Below are positions 24,775 through 37,192 of a stretch of 64,000 nucleotides of DNA, in pieces. Location: NCBI GenBank assembly GCA_033060915.1, contig CM065394.1, positions 31,644,001-31,708,000 on the forward strand, in the 5' to 3' direction. Position numbers and translations under genes: made by a program. The notes beneath the pieces were generated by a model, which ran no database searches, was not told where the DNA came from, and worked only from the letters and a program-made list of their open reading frames with translations. The DNA is from Euryodendron excelsum (lineage: Eukaryota > Streptophyta > Magnoliopsida > Ericales > Pentaphylacaceae). Position 1 is the first letter of the stretch, and every line of letters starts with the position of its first letter.

Positions 24775-27700
24775 CCATTCCATCCCTGATCATTGACTGA
24801 AAATCTATGCCTCATCTTCTACCGGCTCACTGTCCTCAAGGTCTTGCCAATCTAAAGTTGGCCGACAGAATCATCCATCAAATTCCCAGACCTTGAAGGC
24901 CTTGGTAAAGCCTATGGGAGGAACTCTTGATTCTAGCTTGTCGAAGTGTCATGTAAATATCAAGTGTATAACAGGCTAATCTGAAATAGAGGACTCTGGA
25001 TCATAAAATGCTTTCTCTGGCGTGCTAAAATATTTTTTCTAGAAAAATAAAAATTGTAGGGTATCTCAAAGGCTAGCATCTTTTGAACCTAAAGACTCCC
25101 TAGAGGTCCTCTATAGATTGTCACAAATAGCGCCAGCGACCTAAAACAACACATGATAACTGAAATTCAAAATCAATTACAAATAGCTCAGCATCCAACC
25201 ATCTACAAACAAAGGAGGCCATTGAGTCATCAGAATACAAATGTTAAGAATATCACAAAGGTTGGTATGAGCAGCTACCCTTTCATAAAGTCCCAGTCAG
25301 AGTCTCAACTAGGGCAACACCACCCACATTGATCTACTACAATAAGGCAGTTCTGCTGGTTAAAGAAGGAATCCTCTCTCTCTAAATTCTCAGGGAAACT
25401 CAAACCATAGAAATAGTATGAGCAGCCTTGCCTCTTAAAGAACAACATACCATCTACTATGCTCAGTATAATCAAAGACGCATCTCCAGATCCTTCAACA
25501 GAAAAATCAAACCTCTACAGGAGACTTCATCACCAAAAAGACATCTCCAGTTTGGTAGAAAGGTAGAAGCAAAGTTTACTTCCAACAATGAAAACTCAAA
25601 GTCATTGATCCTGGCAGAGACGGACAGGGAAGTTTTCCCAACACCCCATCAACTCAAACTTGATAAAACACTACTCTATGTAATTAAAAACTCTGATAGA
25701 GCGATGATGACAATGATCAAAATAAAGAGGGGCCCTTAATTCCTCTACCATATAGTTAAACAGAACTCTTGCAAAACCCCCTTGAGCCTGTCACATTTCC
25801 GTCATATAATCAGCTTGGTGATCATCACTCACAATGGGTCGAAAGCCATAGCATAGGGGCAGGGAAAGGAAAAAAAAGGGTAGCGTTACATGTCAAAAAA
25901 AAAAAAAAAAAAAAAAGCTCAAGCAATGTCGTTTTCTGCCAGGTAAGTGGCAAAAAATGAATAAGAAGAGCCTGACAGTTTTTCTCTAGGTAAGTGGGAG
26001 AAAATGAATAGGGAAAATTTAGCAATGCAACGGTCAAAGTCATCAAATAAATGACCTTAGCATTAGTCATAAAAGCAAAGGGTAAGAAAGGGATGAAACT
26101 ATTAAAGGTAATCATGGGAATCAAAGTCAAGTAAAATGGTAGGTTTGTGCATTCTATTCTATTCTTTCAAAACCCTGACACCTAGCTCAAGTTACAGTCC
26201 AAAAAAGACCTTTCAAATTGGTCATTGTTGTCATTGCTCTTCAAAGTAAGATGGTTACACTGGGAAGTGCTCTATCTAGCAGAAGGAGTTATAAGAAGAC
26301 AACTTCTATTTCCACTCAACAAGTGTTTCAATGCACCCCTGTCAAAAGTAACATCAACAGTCTTCAACCAAAGTAACAACAGGCAATGTGTCATCTTCAT
26401 CGGCATCAACGAGAGAAACCATAAGAAAATGCATGGCCTGAGAACATACTAAAAACCCTCCGGGGCGCTACGGGTAAAAGAGTAGGATCATGGCAAGATA
26501 CAAAACTACTGACGCAGTGAAAACTCAAAGATGAGCGCTGACGTATAACAATGGTCGAGCCAGATCTGTGAAAACCAACAAGGGCACAGGTGGCAAAAAT
26601 GGCTTAAATGAGAGGAAAAAAAAGAAGAAAATTGTCGCGGCCCAGTTTTGACTAAGTCCTTTCGGCTCAGGAAAAAGCGCGGAACTCTGTCATTAGAACT
26701 CATCCTCCTAGAAGGACGAGTTCGACTAGGTTTGAACTTGAAATTGGTTTGATTAAGGGCTTTCTAGAAAAATGAGAGTCACCACCTAACTTGATTAAGG
26801 TGAGTTAGGTCACCTAAAACTAAGCATAATGCGAAGATCAAACTTAGGGTTTTTGAAAAAGGTTTTGAAAAACCTTAAGAAAGGGTTTTTACGAAAATGG
26901 GTTGTTTGGTAACCTTTGGAAAGTTTTAAGCCCTTTTTGAAAATAACTCCATTTTGGTCTTTCGACAACAGAAATCGATGGTCTAGGGGTTGGTTACATG
27001 TAGGGAAGATATTCATAGATCATCACCCTACACCGCCCTTTTGGTACCTACATGTCTAATCACCCTTTGTTCACTCACTAGAATAACCGGTTACCCTTAT
27101 CCACTTAATATCCACTTTAGAGTTTTGAAAATGGGGCTTGGTCATCACTTTTTAGATGAATGATACATGATACAAGTTTTGAGGAAAGTATTTGAAAACA
27201 TGGAAATCTTAAAGGAATTTAAAATAGAAACCTTGAATTGATAGAGAGTTTTGAAAAAATAACTTGAGTTGAAATGAGAGAGTTATGACTGCACCACTTT
27301 AGGTTATCTACGTATCTCATTTGGTGAGAATCAGGTCATTCGTAGTTCGGGCAAGAGCCTGATGGAAAATAGGCGCATTAGGGCCTTTGGAATGTTTGAA
27401 GACATTTTGTGGTCTTTGAAAAAATGACTTAAGGATTTTGATTTGAAGTAGGATGTTGGAGTGTTTTTGGAATAGAACTTGAAGGGTTTTGAAAACGCTC
27501 TTGAAATAGGGTTTTGAAGTGTTTTGAAATGCTTTTGCAATAACTCGGGGGAGTTTTGGAAGTGCTTTGAAATAACTCAAGAGAGTTTTGAAAATGTTTT
27601 GAAATCTTGTTTTGAAAACCTTGGAGGTAGGGTTTTGAAGTGTTTTAATAAACTTATCTTTGAAAAACTTTTGAAAGTGGTTTTTGAAAACACCTAGGGC

Positions 27701-27999
27701 TTTGGAACCCTAATATGGACAACCTTGGAGGTTGTACTTAATATATCACCTACCTTTGGAATCCTTGACCATAAAAGGGGTAGGGACACCTTAGGGTTGT
27801 GAGTTCTTAGAAACATTTTTGGGAATAGTTTTTGAAAAATGGAGACATTTTTAAAGATAGAGTGTGGAAATATTTGAAAAGGTTATGGAGTTAATTTTTG
27901 AAATCTCAAGAGAGTAGGAGGTTTTTGAAAACTAGGTTATGAGAATAGTCTTAAATTGAAAGATCATTTAAAAGGGGTCCTTGAGTTGGAACCTTGAAG

Positions 28000-28385
28000 C
28001 ATACTAACCTAGGTCGGGTTGACTTAAGGTTAGGGTAACCTAAGATTAACTAACTTGGGTTAGGTTAACCTAGGGTTAAGGTGGCCTAAGGTTAACTAAC
28101 TAAGGTTGAGTTAACCTAGGGTTTGGATAACTGGGGTTGGATTGACCTAGGGTTAATCAACTAGAGTTAGGTTAACTTATGGTTAAGGTGACCTAAGGTT
28201 AACTAACTTAGATTAGGGTAACGTAGGGTAGAACAACTAGGGTCAAGTTTTCCTAGGGTTGGATTGAACTATGGTTAACTAATTAGGGTTGGGCTTCCTA
28301 GGGTTAACTAGCTATGGTTAGGTTAACCTAGGGTTTGATTGACATAAGGTTGGATAACTAGGGTCAAGTTAACCTAGGGTTGGAA
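28000..28385 (-). repeat. minisatellite of ~16-bp units rich in TTAACCTAGGG
   Basis: About 20 or more degenerate units combine GGTTAACCTA and GGGTTGGAT/GGGTTAACT. The plus-oriented LTRs carry a related array (GTCAACCCTG units at 19741-19835 and 34617-34770), so an ancestral array of this kind appears to belong to the LTR family. Confidence 0.75.
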
Positions 28386-29772
28386 GGTGGTTTTGAAAAG
28401 TGGTTTTATGCATTTTTGAAAGGGGTTTTGGAAAATAAATCATGTTATGCCAATGACTCTTGTGAACAAACCTTTTGAAGATCATTTCCATGAAAATTCA
28501 CTCAAGTTAAGTATATGGTTTATGTGGTTGATGTTTGAAAACCATTCCGAAGAAGGTTTCCTTTAGGACCATTATAGCCCTTATCTTGAAAAAAGTAGAA
28601 ACTTTGAAAATCAACATAATAATGATAACTTTTGAGAAATTATTTTTAATTAACTTTTGAAAGCCATGTTTAAGAAGAAGGTCTTGAAAGCTATTTTTAG
28701 AAGAGGAAACCATTCTAAGAAATTAGGGTTCCTATGGCCAATGATAAGGGAGACCATTCAAGAGAGAGTTCTATGGGGCCATTCCAATCACTAAACTTAT
28801 GAGAATAGAAACTTTTGAATTGAAGCATTTGAAAATCATTTTTATAGAAGAATAGAGAGAGAAGGGAACCATTCTAACAAGCTAAGGCTCTTATGACCAA
28901 TAATAAGGGAGACCACTCAAGAGAGGGTTCCATGGAGGCCATTCCAACCAATAAACTTGTGAGAATAGGAACCTTTGAAATCGACAAGTTTGAAAATCAT
29001 TTTTATATAAATAGAAATGCAAAGATGCAAGAGTGTGAGTTAGGGATTAATGGAGGGCTTTTATAAGGGATGATTACTCACGGTTTCATCCTAAACTTCA
29101 AGGGCCAATTCTTAGAACCATTTTGAAAAAAACATTGAAATAAGGAGCTTGAAAATGGCATGGAAATGGGAATAGTGTAAGTTTTGGAAAACATGGTTAT
29201 AAACATGAAAATAAAGCTAAGCACACAAAATATGAACAAGATAGCCATATACAAAGAGGGTTATGAATTCATATAAGGCTAGAGGCTACACCACGTAATC
29301 AAGGTGCTCCAAGGCTATACCATCTTAAAGTAGGCTAATGGGAGATCCCTCTACACGGTGGCTCTCACTAGCTTTCCTCTAGGCATGAGCTAGGAGCTCT
29401 CTTGTCTCAAGCATGCAAGAATGGGGGGTAGAAGATAGGGATTAAAATAGAGAATAGCCTAAGTAAGTCAGGAGGGAGAAGAGAGGAGTGGGGGAAGACA
29501 AAAATATAAAAGGAAATACCATATTTGCCTTCAAACACTCTCAAACTTCATTAGATGCTTGGACTTAATGTTGGATAGACTTGCAAGGGGTTGGAATAAG
29601 GTCTTTTATGGCATGGAAGGCCTTGTAGGTGAGGTGTATGGGCTGGAGTGAGGTGGGATACAACCTAAGTATTTGGAGGGGAGAGATACATGGACGGTTT
29701 CGGATTTCTAGAGTTGTTTGTGCAGAGTTTCATTACAATTTTCGATTCTTCAATATGCAAAAGGGGAGGCCA

Positions 29773-29780
29773 ATATTTAT
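29773..29780 (-). promoter_or_regulatory. TATA box of the minus solo LTR
   Basis: The minus strand reads CCTATAAATATTGG. Just upstream on that strand (plus coordinates 29790-29870) lie inverted words around CATGTG/CACATG and a GTAAAATTTAC palindrome. This parallels the palindromes ahead of TATA boxes elsewhere in the window. Confidence 0.5.
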
Positions 29781-30119
29781 AGGTAAAATTTTGGACACTA
29801 GCGTATGTAGGACATGTGCCTATGTAAAATTTACACAGGCGCATGTGTTACATGCACCAGTACTGTTCCACAGAATAAAGGCGACGTGGCACTCTTTGTA
29901 CTGGCTAAATCTTAGGGGGCAGGCAAAGTTTTGTCAATCTGATCAAAATCTGGGTGCATGTAGCATACACTCAATCGTCGAGAATGTTCGTTTAAACTTT
30001 GCCTCGATAATTGTGCCAACCAAGAAGGTTTCGGAGAAATCGAATGCGTTCATGGTATTAATCTAGTGTTGCTCATGAACTTTTGAGTTTTCAAAAATCT
30101 TGAAAGGTGTTTGGAAGTG

Positions 30120-30600
30120 CTAGATATTATCTCGGGAAGTGTGCATAAAATCACATTTTTGCAGAGCGTCTATGATATGCTCCATAGGGGTTCAAAAGTA
30201 GCTGTTTGTGTACCGCATGATTGAGGCATTCGGGAAGTGATCTCTCCGATCGGACCATACCGATGGAAAATGCTCTGGAAATACTTTCGGGAATTCCCTA
30301 ATTTATGCATTTCTCAAGTCGTTTGATGGTGCGTTATAATCAGGAAATCGGAGAAAAAGTCAATCTTGGCAGAGCGTTTGTGAGACGCTCCAGGGGTTGC
30401 TAAAAGTAGTAGTCTTTGAGCCATTCGATGAGGAGCTTCGGGAAGCGATCTTTCCAATCGAGTCGTATCGATGGAAAGACTTATGAACGAGCTTTTGGGA
30501 ATTCCTTAGTTTATGCATTTATCAAGTTGTTTGATAGTGTGTTATAACCTGGGAATCGGGAGAAAAGGCAATCTTGACAAAGCGTCTGTGAGACGCTCCA
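30120..30600 (-). repeat. 208-bp tandem repeat carrying stem-loops (U3)
   Basis: The 17-base hairpin AGCGTCTGTGAGACGCT (7-bp stem, 3-base loop) lies at 30581-30597. A near-perfect copy lies at 30373-30389 and a decayed copy at 30165-30181, giving two successive intervals of exactly 208. The DNA between copies is also repeated (GGGAATTCC(C/T)TA, TTTATGCATTT, GGTGCGTTATAA/GTGTGTTATAA). Confidence 0.8.
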
Positions 30601-31205
30601 AGGGGACTTTCATTGAATCAGGAGTGTTTAGTGTCATGAGGTTTACCTCGGGTTAAACAAGGGTGTATGATGGGACCCTCCGTTCAATACTCTTGGACTG
30701 GTGTAGTTTCAAGGCACATTTGGGTTGCTAGGGGTAAAATGGTCATTTTGATTGGGCTCAATTTGAAAAGGTCAGGAATGGGTCGAAGTGTTGTGTTAAG
30801 CATGCCGGGTCGTTCAGGGATGATCTTGGAAGAGTTTTTCATTGTTCGGTGGGATTTGTATTATGCTGGGGTGTTTAGGGGTGAAATGGTAATTTTGACC
30901 GGAGTTAGCCGGAATGGGACCGAAATTGGACAGAATGGCGGGTCGAGTATACCTAACCATTTAGGAGCACTTTGGAAAGGTGGACTTACTGTCTTGAGAA
31001 TTTTAAACTTTCTCAAGACATGTTTGGGGGCCCAAGAGGCAGGTTTGGTTATTGGGCCTCTATTGGGCCCAGTGGGCCCGAGAGGCTATTGACTGATTGA
31101 ATAGGGGTATGAAAGTTGATTTGGGCTTGAATGTGCCTACGGATTTTTGCAAGGGAGTTCGGTCAGGCTGGAGATTGCCGAGCAGGCAAAAATGGGGTTC
31201 TTACA

Positions 31206-33658
31206 AAAAGAAAAGAAAAAAAGTCAAATCTTCTAATCAACAATCCAAGACGACCTCAACGAAGCAGCAAAGTTTCACGACTCAACAAATGGGTCAAGGG
31301 ATGCCAACTTATGGAGAACCTGCATTGGTAACAGATTTCTAAACTCAGCATGGCAACATGATAAGTATAAATGTCATAAGCCATTTACTAAGATTACTCT
31401 ATTATATCTTGATATTTGCTAATGAGATACTAAGATAAGTATAAATTCAAGGGGCACCTCCTGATGTTTTCCCAAGTTCCAAAGGCATCTCCAAAATACA
31501 ACATTTCGATGCTACGACAAGATCCATCATCCTGCTAGCCGAGTTGCAACCAACTGGGGCATGCATTTGTGCCCATCCTCCATAAACCCATGCATTCATC
31601 GAAGGAATGGCCTCCAAAAATAGAAGCACGACAAGAGGCAGGCTCCTCATCCAAGTCAAAATCCCTTTGTGACTGGCTCAAGAGAAGTTGTACAACTAGA
31701 TGAAATTCTCAGGCCATGTAGGCCCTGAAAAGAGAAGAGAACAAAAGAGAAATGACACATAGCCTGAGTTGTTGTCCATAACCAATAAGAAACAGAGAAT
31801 GGGGCAATGTGCCACCCCCGACCTCCCAATCTTTCCTAATTCAACCCTTTCCAAGCCATTAAGACTGGGGCAATGGTCCACCATCCCAATAAAATAAAGA
31901 ACCAACCGGAGATGCTCGACTTTCCAGATACTTCTAACCCTTTAAAAGAGACCTCGCCTCCTTTATAAACTAGCACAAGACTCTTAGAGAAGCAAAATTC
32001 TTCCAGTGACACATGAACAAGAATCCTATCTTGCCTGCCAAAATCAAAACTCAATAGTCAAGCCAACACAGAAGAACTACAAGCACAGAATAACCTCCCA
32101 TGACTCCTCAAGTTCAGCTCATTTTCAACAACCTTGTCTGGGGCATCCTTCCTAAAAAGCCTCACATAGGCCCCTTCCTTGCCAACAACCCAAAGAATTT
32201 AAAAATAATACTTAGAAGCTAGTAGCCTCTCGAAGGCCTTCAGAAAGCTGAAAGTGAAATTCAATCAAGAGAGCAAGGAGGACAAGAAGGAATAGCTTGC
32301 TCTATAGTTCCATCCTCTCCAGGGCAACTCTGTAGTTGTTCACATTCCACCTCAACAAAACCTGGCTCAGTAGATTCTCAGTACGATCACCAGAGTGTAC
32401 CGGTCGCCTCCATCAACTTGAATGACAGCAGCGCTAGTCCTATCCTTGGCCAAAAGCAGCTCTCGTCCCTGTCAACTTAGCCATCACTTGCTGCATAAAT
32501 CATCATCTCCCTTATTAGCCATCCTAAAAACAAGACAGGAAGAAAGAGACCCGATAAGGGTTCATCGACAGGTAAGAGGTATGTATAAAAAAAAGGGCCC
32601 TTTAAAATCATTTTCGAAATAATTTTCTAGGTTTCTTAGACTTTTCCTCAAAAGTTTTAAAATTTAAAAATCAATTTCAAAGGTTTCTTAAACTTTAATC
32701 CTCAAAAACTTGGTTTCAATTTCCGATTTTCTAAACTTTTTATCCTTAAAAAGTTGGTTTCAAAATCATTACCGGTTTTCTAAACTTTTAATCCTCAAAA
32801 AGTTGGTTTCAATTCCCAGTTTTCTAAACTTTTATCCTCAAAAAGTTTGGGTTTTAACTTTCATCCTCAAAAAGTTCCTGGTTTCAAACTTTATCCTTCA
32901 AACGTTTACATCAAAAATTTCAAATCCTACATAAAAAAAAAAAAAAAAACAATTCAAATCATGGTTTCAAACATTATCCTTCAAAAGTTTATCTCAAAAA
33001 AATCAAATATTGGTTTCCTAAACTCTTTTCTCAAAAGTTTTAAATTCAAAATCAATCCTATCTGTTTCTTAAAACTTTTTCCTCCAAAATGATGGGGTTT
33101 TCTGGAATTTCTCCTCTTGCAAAAGAAAAAAAGTTAAAGTCTAATTTTTCTAACTTTATCCTTCAAAAAATGTGCTTGTTAAGGTTTCCCGAGCTTTAGA
33201 AAGCCTTGTTTCAAAGGTTTTCTAAATTTTTGTTCAAAAAGTCAAAGTTTCTAAACCCTGGTTTCTCGGGCTTTCCCCTTCAAAAGTCTCGTTTTAGAAC
33301 TATTTCAAAAATTTTTCTAAAGCTTTTTCTCCAAAAATGTTCAAGTTCAAAAATCTCGGTTTCCCAGGCTTCCTCCTTTAAAAGCCTCGTTTTGAATCAA
33401 TTTTTTGATTTTTAAAACTTTTCCCTTCAAAAAGTTTCTATCCAATTCAAATGTCTAGTTTCCCAAGCTTTTTCTTCAAAAGCCTCATTTCAAAAACCTT
33501 TTAAAGGTTTTTTGAACTTTTTGTCCAAAAAAAAAAATTGTCATTTCAAAAATCATCTTCAACTTCAAAAATCAGTTTCCAAATTCATCAACTTCGATCG
33601 CTCCGATTGCCTCGCGAGCCAAATAGAGCCCTTTCTTTATCATTTTGTCTATGGCAAG
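31206..33658 (+). mobile_element. right internal part of the LARD-like element, non-coding
   Basis: The internal region resumes after the solo LTR. No protein family is recognised. From about 32590 to 33560 the sequence becomes a degenerate microrepeat of CTCAAAAAGTT, GGTTTCAAA and TTTCTAAACTTT phrases, similar in style to the U5 parts of the LTRs. It leads to the polypurine tract. Confidence 0.5.
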
Positions 33659-33680
33659 CAAAAACAAAAAAAGAGGGGCA
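33659..33680 (+). promoter_or_regulatory. polypurine tract
   Basis: The purine run CAAAAAAAGAGGGGCA lies directly before the 3' LTR, where plus-strand DNA synthesis is primed in LTR retroelements. The same type of tract with a GGGGCAGCT end is typical of plant gypsy elements. Confidence 0.75.
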
Positions 33681-35072
33681 GCTATTAGCACCCCATTTTG
33701 GCCACTCGGCAATCTCTGGTTTGATCGGAAGCACTTACAAACCAACACAAGCATACTCAAGCCCAAATCGGCTTTCCAGGTCTAGTCCAATCAAACAACT
33801 GCTTTGCGGGCCCACTAGGCCTAATAGAGGTAAAATGACCAAAATGCCCATTGTGCATTAGTCAATCCAATGCAGTTCGACATGTCTTCTATAAGACGCT
33901 AAGTCCATTCAAATTCAAAGTCAAATCCAATTGTCCCATCATTTGAGAAAGTTGATCCCTTATTAATGATAAGACCATTCAAACCAGTAAGACATGATCA
34001 ACGAGAAAGTTTATTCCCTTGATTGGTAAAGCCCCTTTCATAGTCATCTCCAAAAAGTACCTAAGCCCCCGAGATAGAAGAACGATTCACTTCTGGTGCC
34101 TGCTAGTTTGCCAATGTAGAATCAGCTTATTTGACACGTCCTTCGAGAAAGCACAAACCCCTCAAGAATGGAAGATCATACTAATTTGGCACATTCTTTG
34201 AGAGCACAAACCCCTCAACAACGAAAGACCATCCTAGTCCGGCATGACCTTTGAGAAAGTTTATTCCTTAAGGTGGTAGGACCCTTTCAAACCTGTCCAC
34301 CAAGAAAGTACTAATTTCTTGGATAGAAGTCCAGACCAGATCTAAATCGGTCAACATCGACGCCTGCTAGCCCGTCCTAGTGAAAAATATCTATTTTGCC
34401 TCTAGTAGGCCCAGCATGGTCTTTGAGAAAATACCAAGTCCTCATAACGATAAGAGCACATTTCTAGGCCGTCCCTAGATGGTCCGGCATGTCCAGTGCC
34501 ATCTAGCCAACCCCGGTCTATTCTCGGCGGTTCTTCAGTCAAAATGATCATTTTGCCCCTAGGCATCCAAACACCCTAGGAAACCACACCAGCTTTGGGT
34601 ATCAAACCAACAACCCCCCAATTAACTCTTGTTAACCCTAGTGAACTCTGGCTAGCCCCAGTCAACCCTGGTCAACCCTGGTCAACTCCGGTCAACCCTG
34701 GTCAACTCCGGTTAACCCTAGTCAATCCTAATAAACTGTGGTTAACTTAGTCAACCCTAGCCAATCTTGGTCAACCCTAGAGCTCCCGAGATGAGGTGAC
34801 CGCGGTCTGGTCACTCTCTTTAACCACACTGGCTTTAGGAATCAAATCGGTAACCTCCAGGGCACTTTCCAGAGTATTCCCTTCCATTTCTTGCCGAGCC
34901 CCACCGTTTGGCACTTTTCTTTTTGAACTAGAACCTCCCTGCTCCACTTCGGGTGAAGCATGACCAATTTTTAGCCTTGAGCCACTTTTAGAGGCGCACA
35001 TTAAACCCCCAGGCTATCAAAAGTGGTTACAAATCAATTAGCACCCAACAAGCCTCGTATCCAGCCTTCTCT

Positions 35073-35550
35073 CACTACAAGGAAATTGACCTTTTGCGGC
35101 GGTCCATTACCGCCGATAAAAGTTGCACCAACCGCCTCTAATGTATATAACGGTGGTTACACGAAGAAAAACCCAACTGCCACCTAGGTAGGCGTCAGGA
35201 ATACTAATACGGCGGTAAAGCTACCGCCGGTGAAGAAAAACGGCAGTTCGAAAGGCAGTATTAACCCGCTGCAATTAATATCGACGTTTTAAGTTAATTT
35301 AACGACAGTTCAATGTTACCGCCGTGAAAGCATGTGTTGTGCGGCAGTTGCGTATTGCCGTTATAGGTTATAACATTACTGGGGGTAGTCATACTGCCGT
35401 TAAATATTGTAAAGTAACCGTCAATATTTACGTATACGATTAGCGGTGGTTGGTGTAACCGCCGTTATGGTTAGAATTGAACCGCTGTTAATGGTTTCAT
35501 TTAATCTTATAAATATATCTTGTATGGCGGTTCCGTGTTACTGCGAAGAA
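35073..35550. repeat. CACTA left terminal and sub-terminal repeats
   Basis: The terminal CACTACAAG is followed by about a dozen copies, in both orientations, of a CGGCGGT/ACCGCCG word and degenerate versions (ACGGCAGT, ACCGCTGTTA). This is the binding platform for the TNPA-type protein in En/Spm-like elements, by family knowledge. Confidence 0.85.
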
Positions 35551-36794
35551 AAATAAATATTTATTATGGTATCTTATATTAGACTATGTGACTTGTCCTA
35601 TTAAAACAAATATATATCCACATTCAAACTGCACATCACCTATTCATCATCTGTAATCAAAAAGTTGTCCCAATACAATTAGAAAGTTAAAGTTTTTTCA
35701 ATACCAAAATAAATCATACATAGCAACTTGATAAGTTTCAAGACAAAAGACTTATACAAGTCAAAACCAATCAGTCCAAAATGTGAACCACTACAAAAGT
35801 TCAATAGGCCATCAAAAACAACTATCCCACATGTCAAGCTTTACATATGCATGCATCTATCTCTCCTCAATCTGCACACAAAGAAACAATGATTAAGAAA
35901 ATAAAAAATTTACCTATTCATAGTATCAAGCATTAGAAATAGGACAAACTATGCAATACTAATGTACTGCACCGTACATTATTAGAAGGCCAAGCTACAC
36001 ATTTGTTAACAGCATCTCCAATTGTGTTCACACCTTTACGTCGTATTACCAAATATTGATGAGGTTTTATCGCCTTCTTAATACGTACTTCCCAAAAACT
36101 CGACCCTTTACATGAGTTCTTAGAAATAACAATGGCTTCCGCCACAGCTTGTTTTGGCACTTTAGAATTGAATAAATGCACTTCAGTTCCAACCTTTATA
36201 GAGAACCAAATTCAAAATGTTACATGTATAAAAAATAATCATGTGTAAATAGTACAAAACTGTAATTTAAGAAGTAAAGTATAATGATCCTCCTCCAATT
36301 TGAAAGCCCTACAACTGATGAACTCAAATATTAATAAATAGAGATGATAAACATTGCCTCACCTCATCATGTGGTTCAACCATTGGGTCATCATATGGTT
36401 CAACCATTGGGTCATAATTTTCGTGGTGAGAACTTGAGGCGTCTGGAACCTATTGCAATAACAAAAATACATATACGATAAGCTCTCCACTAAACTTAAT
36501 TGGTCCTAAGCTATCCACAAGCAAAGTTATGACAAGGCCATGCAACTTAAATCAGTAATGTGGCAGCAAGCACAAAGTCCAAAAGGTGCACATTGTTACT
36601 TAGCAATAAAGGTATAGTTAAAGAAGGCATGTTTTTTGTTATCATCTATAAGGATGTATATGATACCAAAGGATCTTGGTCAAGATTGGCTTAATGCATT
36701 GAGCCAAATTGTAAAAAACAAAGGGGTTGTCCAACTTCTCAAAACAAAGTGTAGACCCTGTTTTTTAGCTGACTTTAGAGTAAAATCTGAATCT

Positions 36795-37192
36795 ACTAGA
36801 AGTAGATCAACATGCAAATTTTACATGGTTGGAAAGTCCTATGAGTCTACTTTCTAATAAAAAAAAACGGAGCATGATTTGCTTGATTGTAGAGAGAAAT
36901 ATCGCTGTTTTACTAAAGAGTGTTAGAGCTGTCTATAAAATCCGAAAATGCAGCAGCCTTTGGTATTCTCTCTGATTTGGTTCAACATACAATATTTTCA
37001 GCACGCAAATCTTGCATGGTTAGAAATTCCTATGAGTCTACTTTTTAATAAAAAAAACGGAGCATGATTTGCTTGATTGTAGAGAGATATATCGCTGTTT
37101 TACTAAAGAGTGTCAGAGCTGCTTGCAAAATCTGAAAATACAGCAGCCTTTGGTATTCTCTCTAATTTGGTCCAACATACAATATTTTCTAT
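36795..37192 (+). repeat. two tandem copies of a motif family in a CACTA intron
   Basis: Units at about 36811-36995 and 37002-37192 (period about 190) share CATGGTTGGAAAGTCCTA/CATGGTTAGAAATTCCTA, TGAGTCTACTTT, AAAAAACGGAGCATGATTTG, GAGAGA(A/T)ATATCGCTG and CAGCAGCCTTTGGTATTC. The GGAAA...GAGTCTA...AAACGG(A/T)GCAT core also appears in reverse orientation at 38878-39467 and 44448-44830. Confidence 0.75.

Larger units (their letters stand above)
22511..26632 (+). mobile_element. left internal part of the LARD-like element, non-coding
   Basis: Starting at the primer-binding site, this 4.1 kb stretch shows no gag, protease, RT or integrase motif in any frame; the longest frames are about 100 residues and unlike any family I know. 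It contains a diverged tandem duplication (23215-24420), a run of 35 A (24737-24771) and a run of 22 A (25895-25916). With long LTRs and no protein genes, the element fits a large retrotransposon derivative, although extreme decay of a coding element is an alternative. Confidence 0.55.
26633..31205 (-). mobile_element. 4.57 kb solo LTR, minus orientation
   Basis: On the minus strand it begins TGTAAGAACCCCATTTTTGC at 31205 and ends CGCGACA at 26633, matching the ends of the other long LTRs. The flanking five bases are AAAAT (26628-26632) and AAAAG (31206-31210), one mismatch from a 5-bp target duplication. No PBS, PPT or internal region adjoins it, so it is a solo LTR inside the LARD-like element. 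It contains a 208-bp tandem repeat with hairpins (about 30120-30600), a TATA box (29780-29773) and a GGTTAACCTAGGG minisatellite (about 28000-28385). Confidence 0.75.

Noticed and set aside
30667..31092. 141-codon plus-strand frame in the minus solo LTR
   Set aside because: It is antisense to the LTR's U3, matches no family and is absent from the related LTRs.
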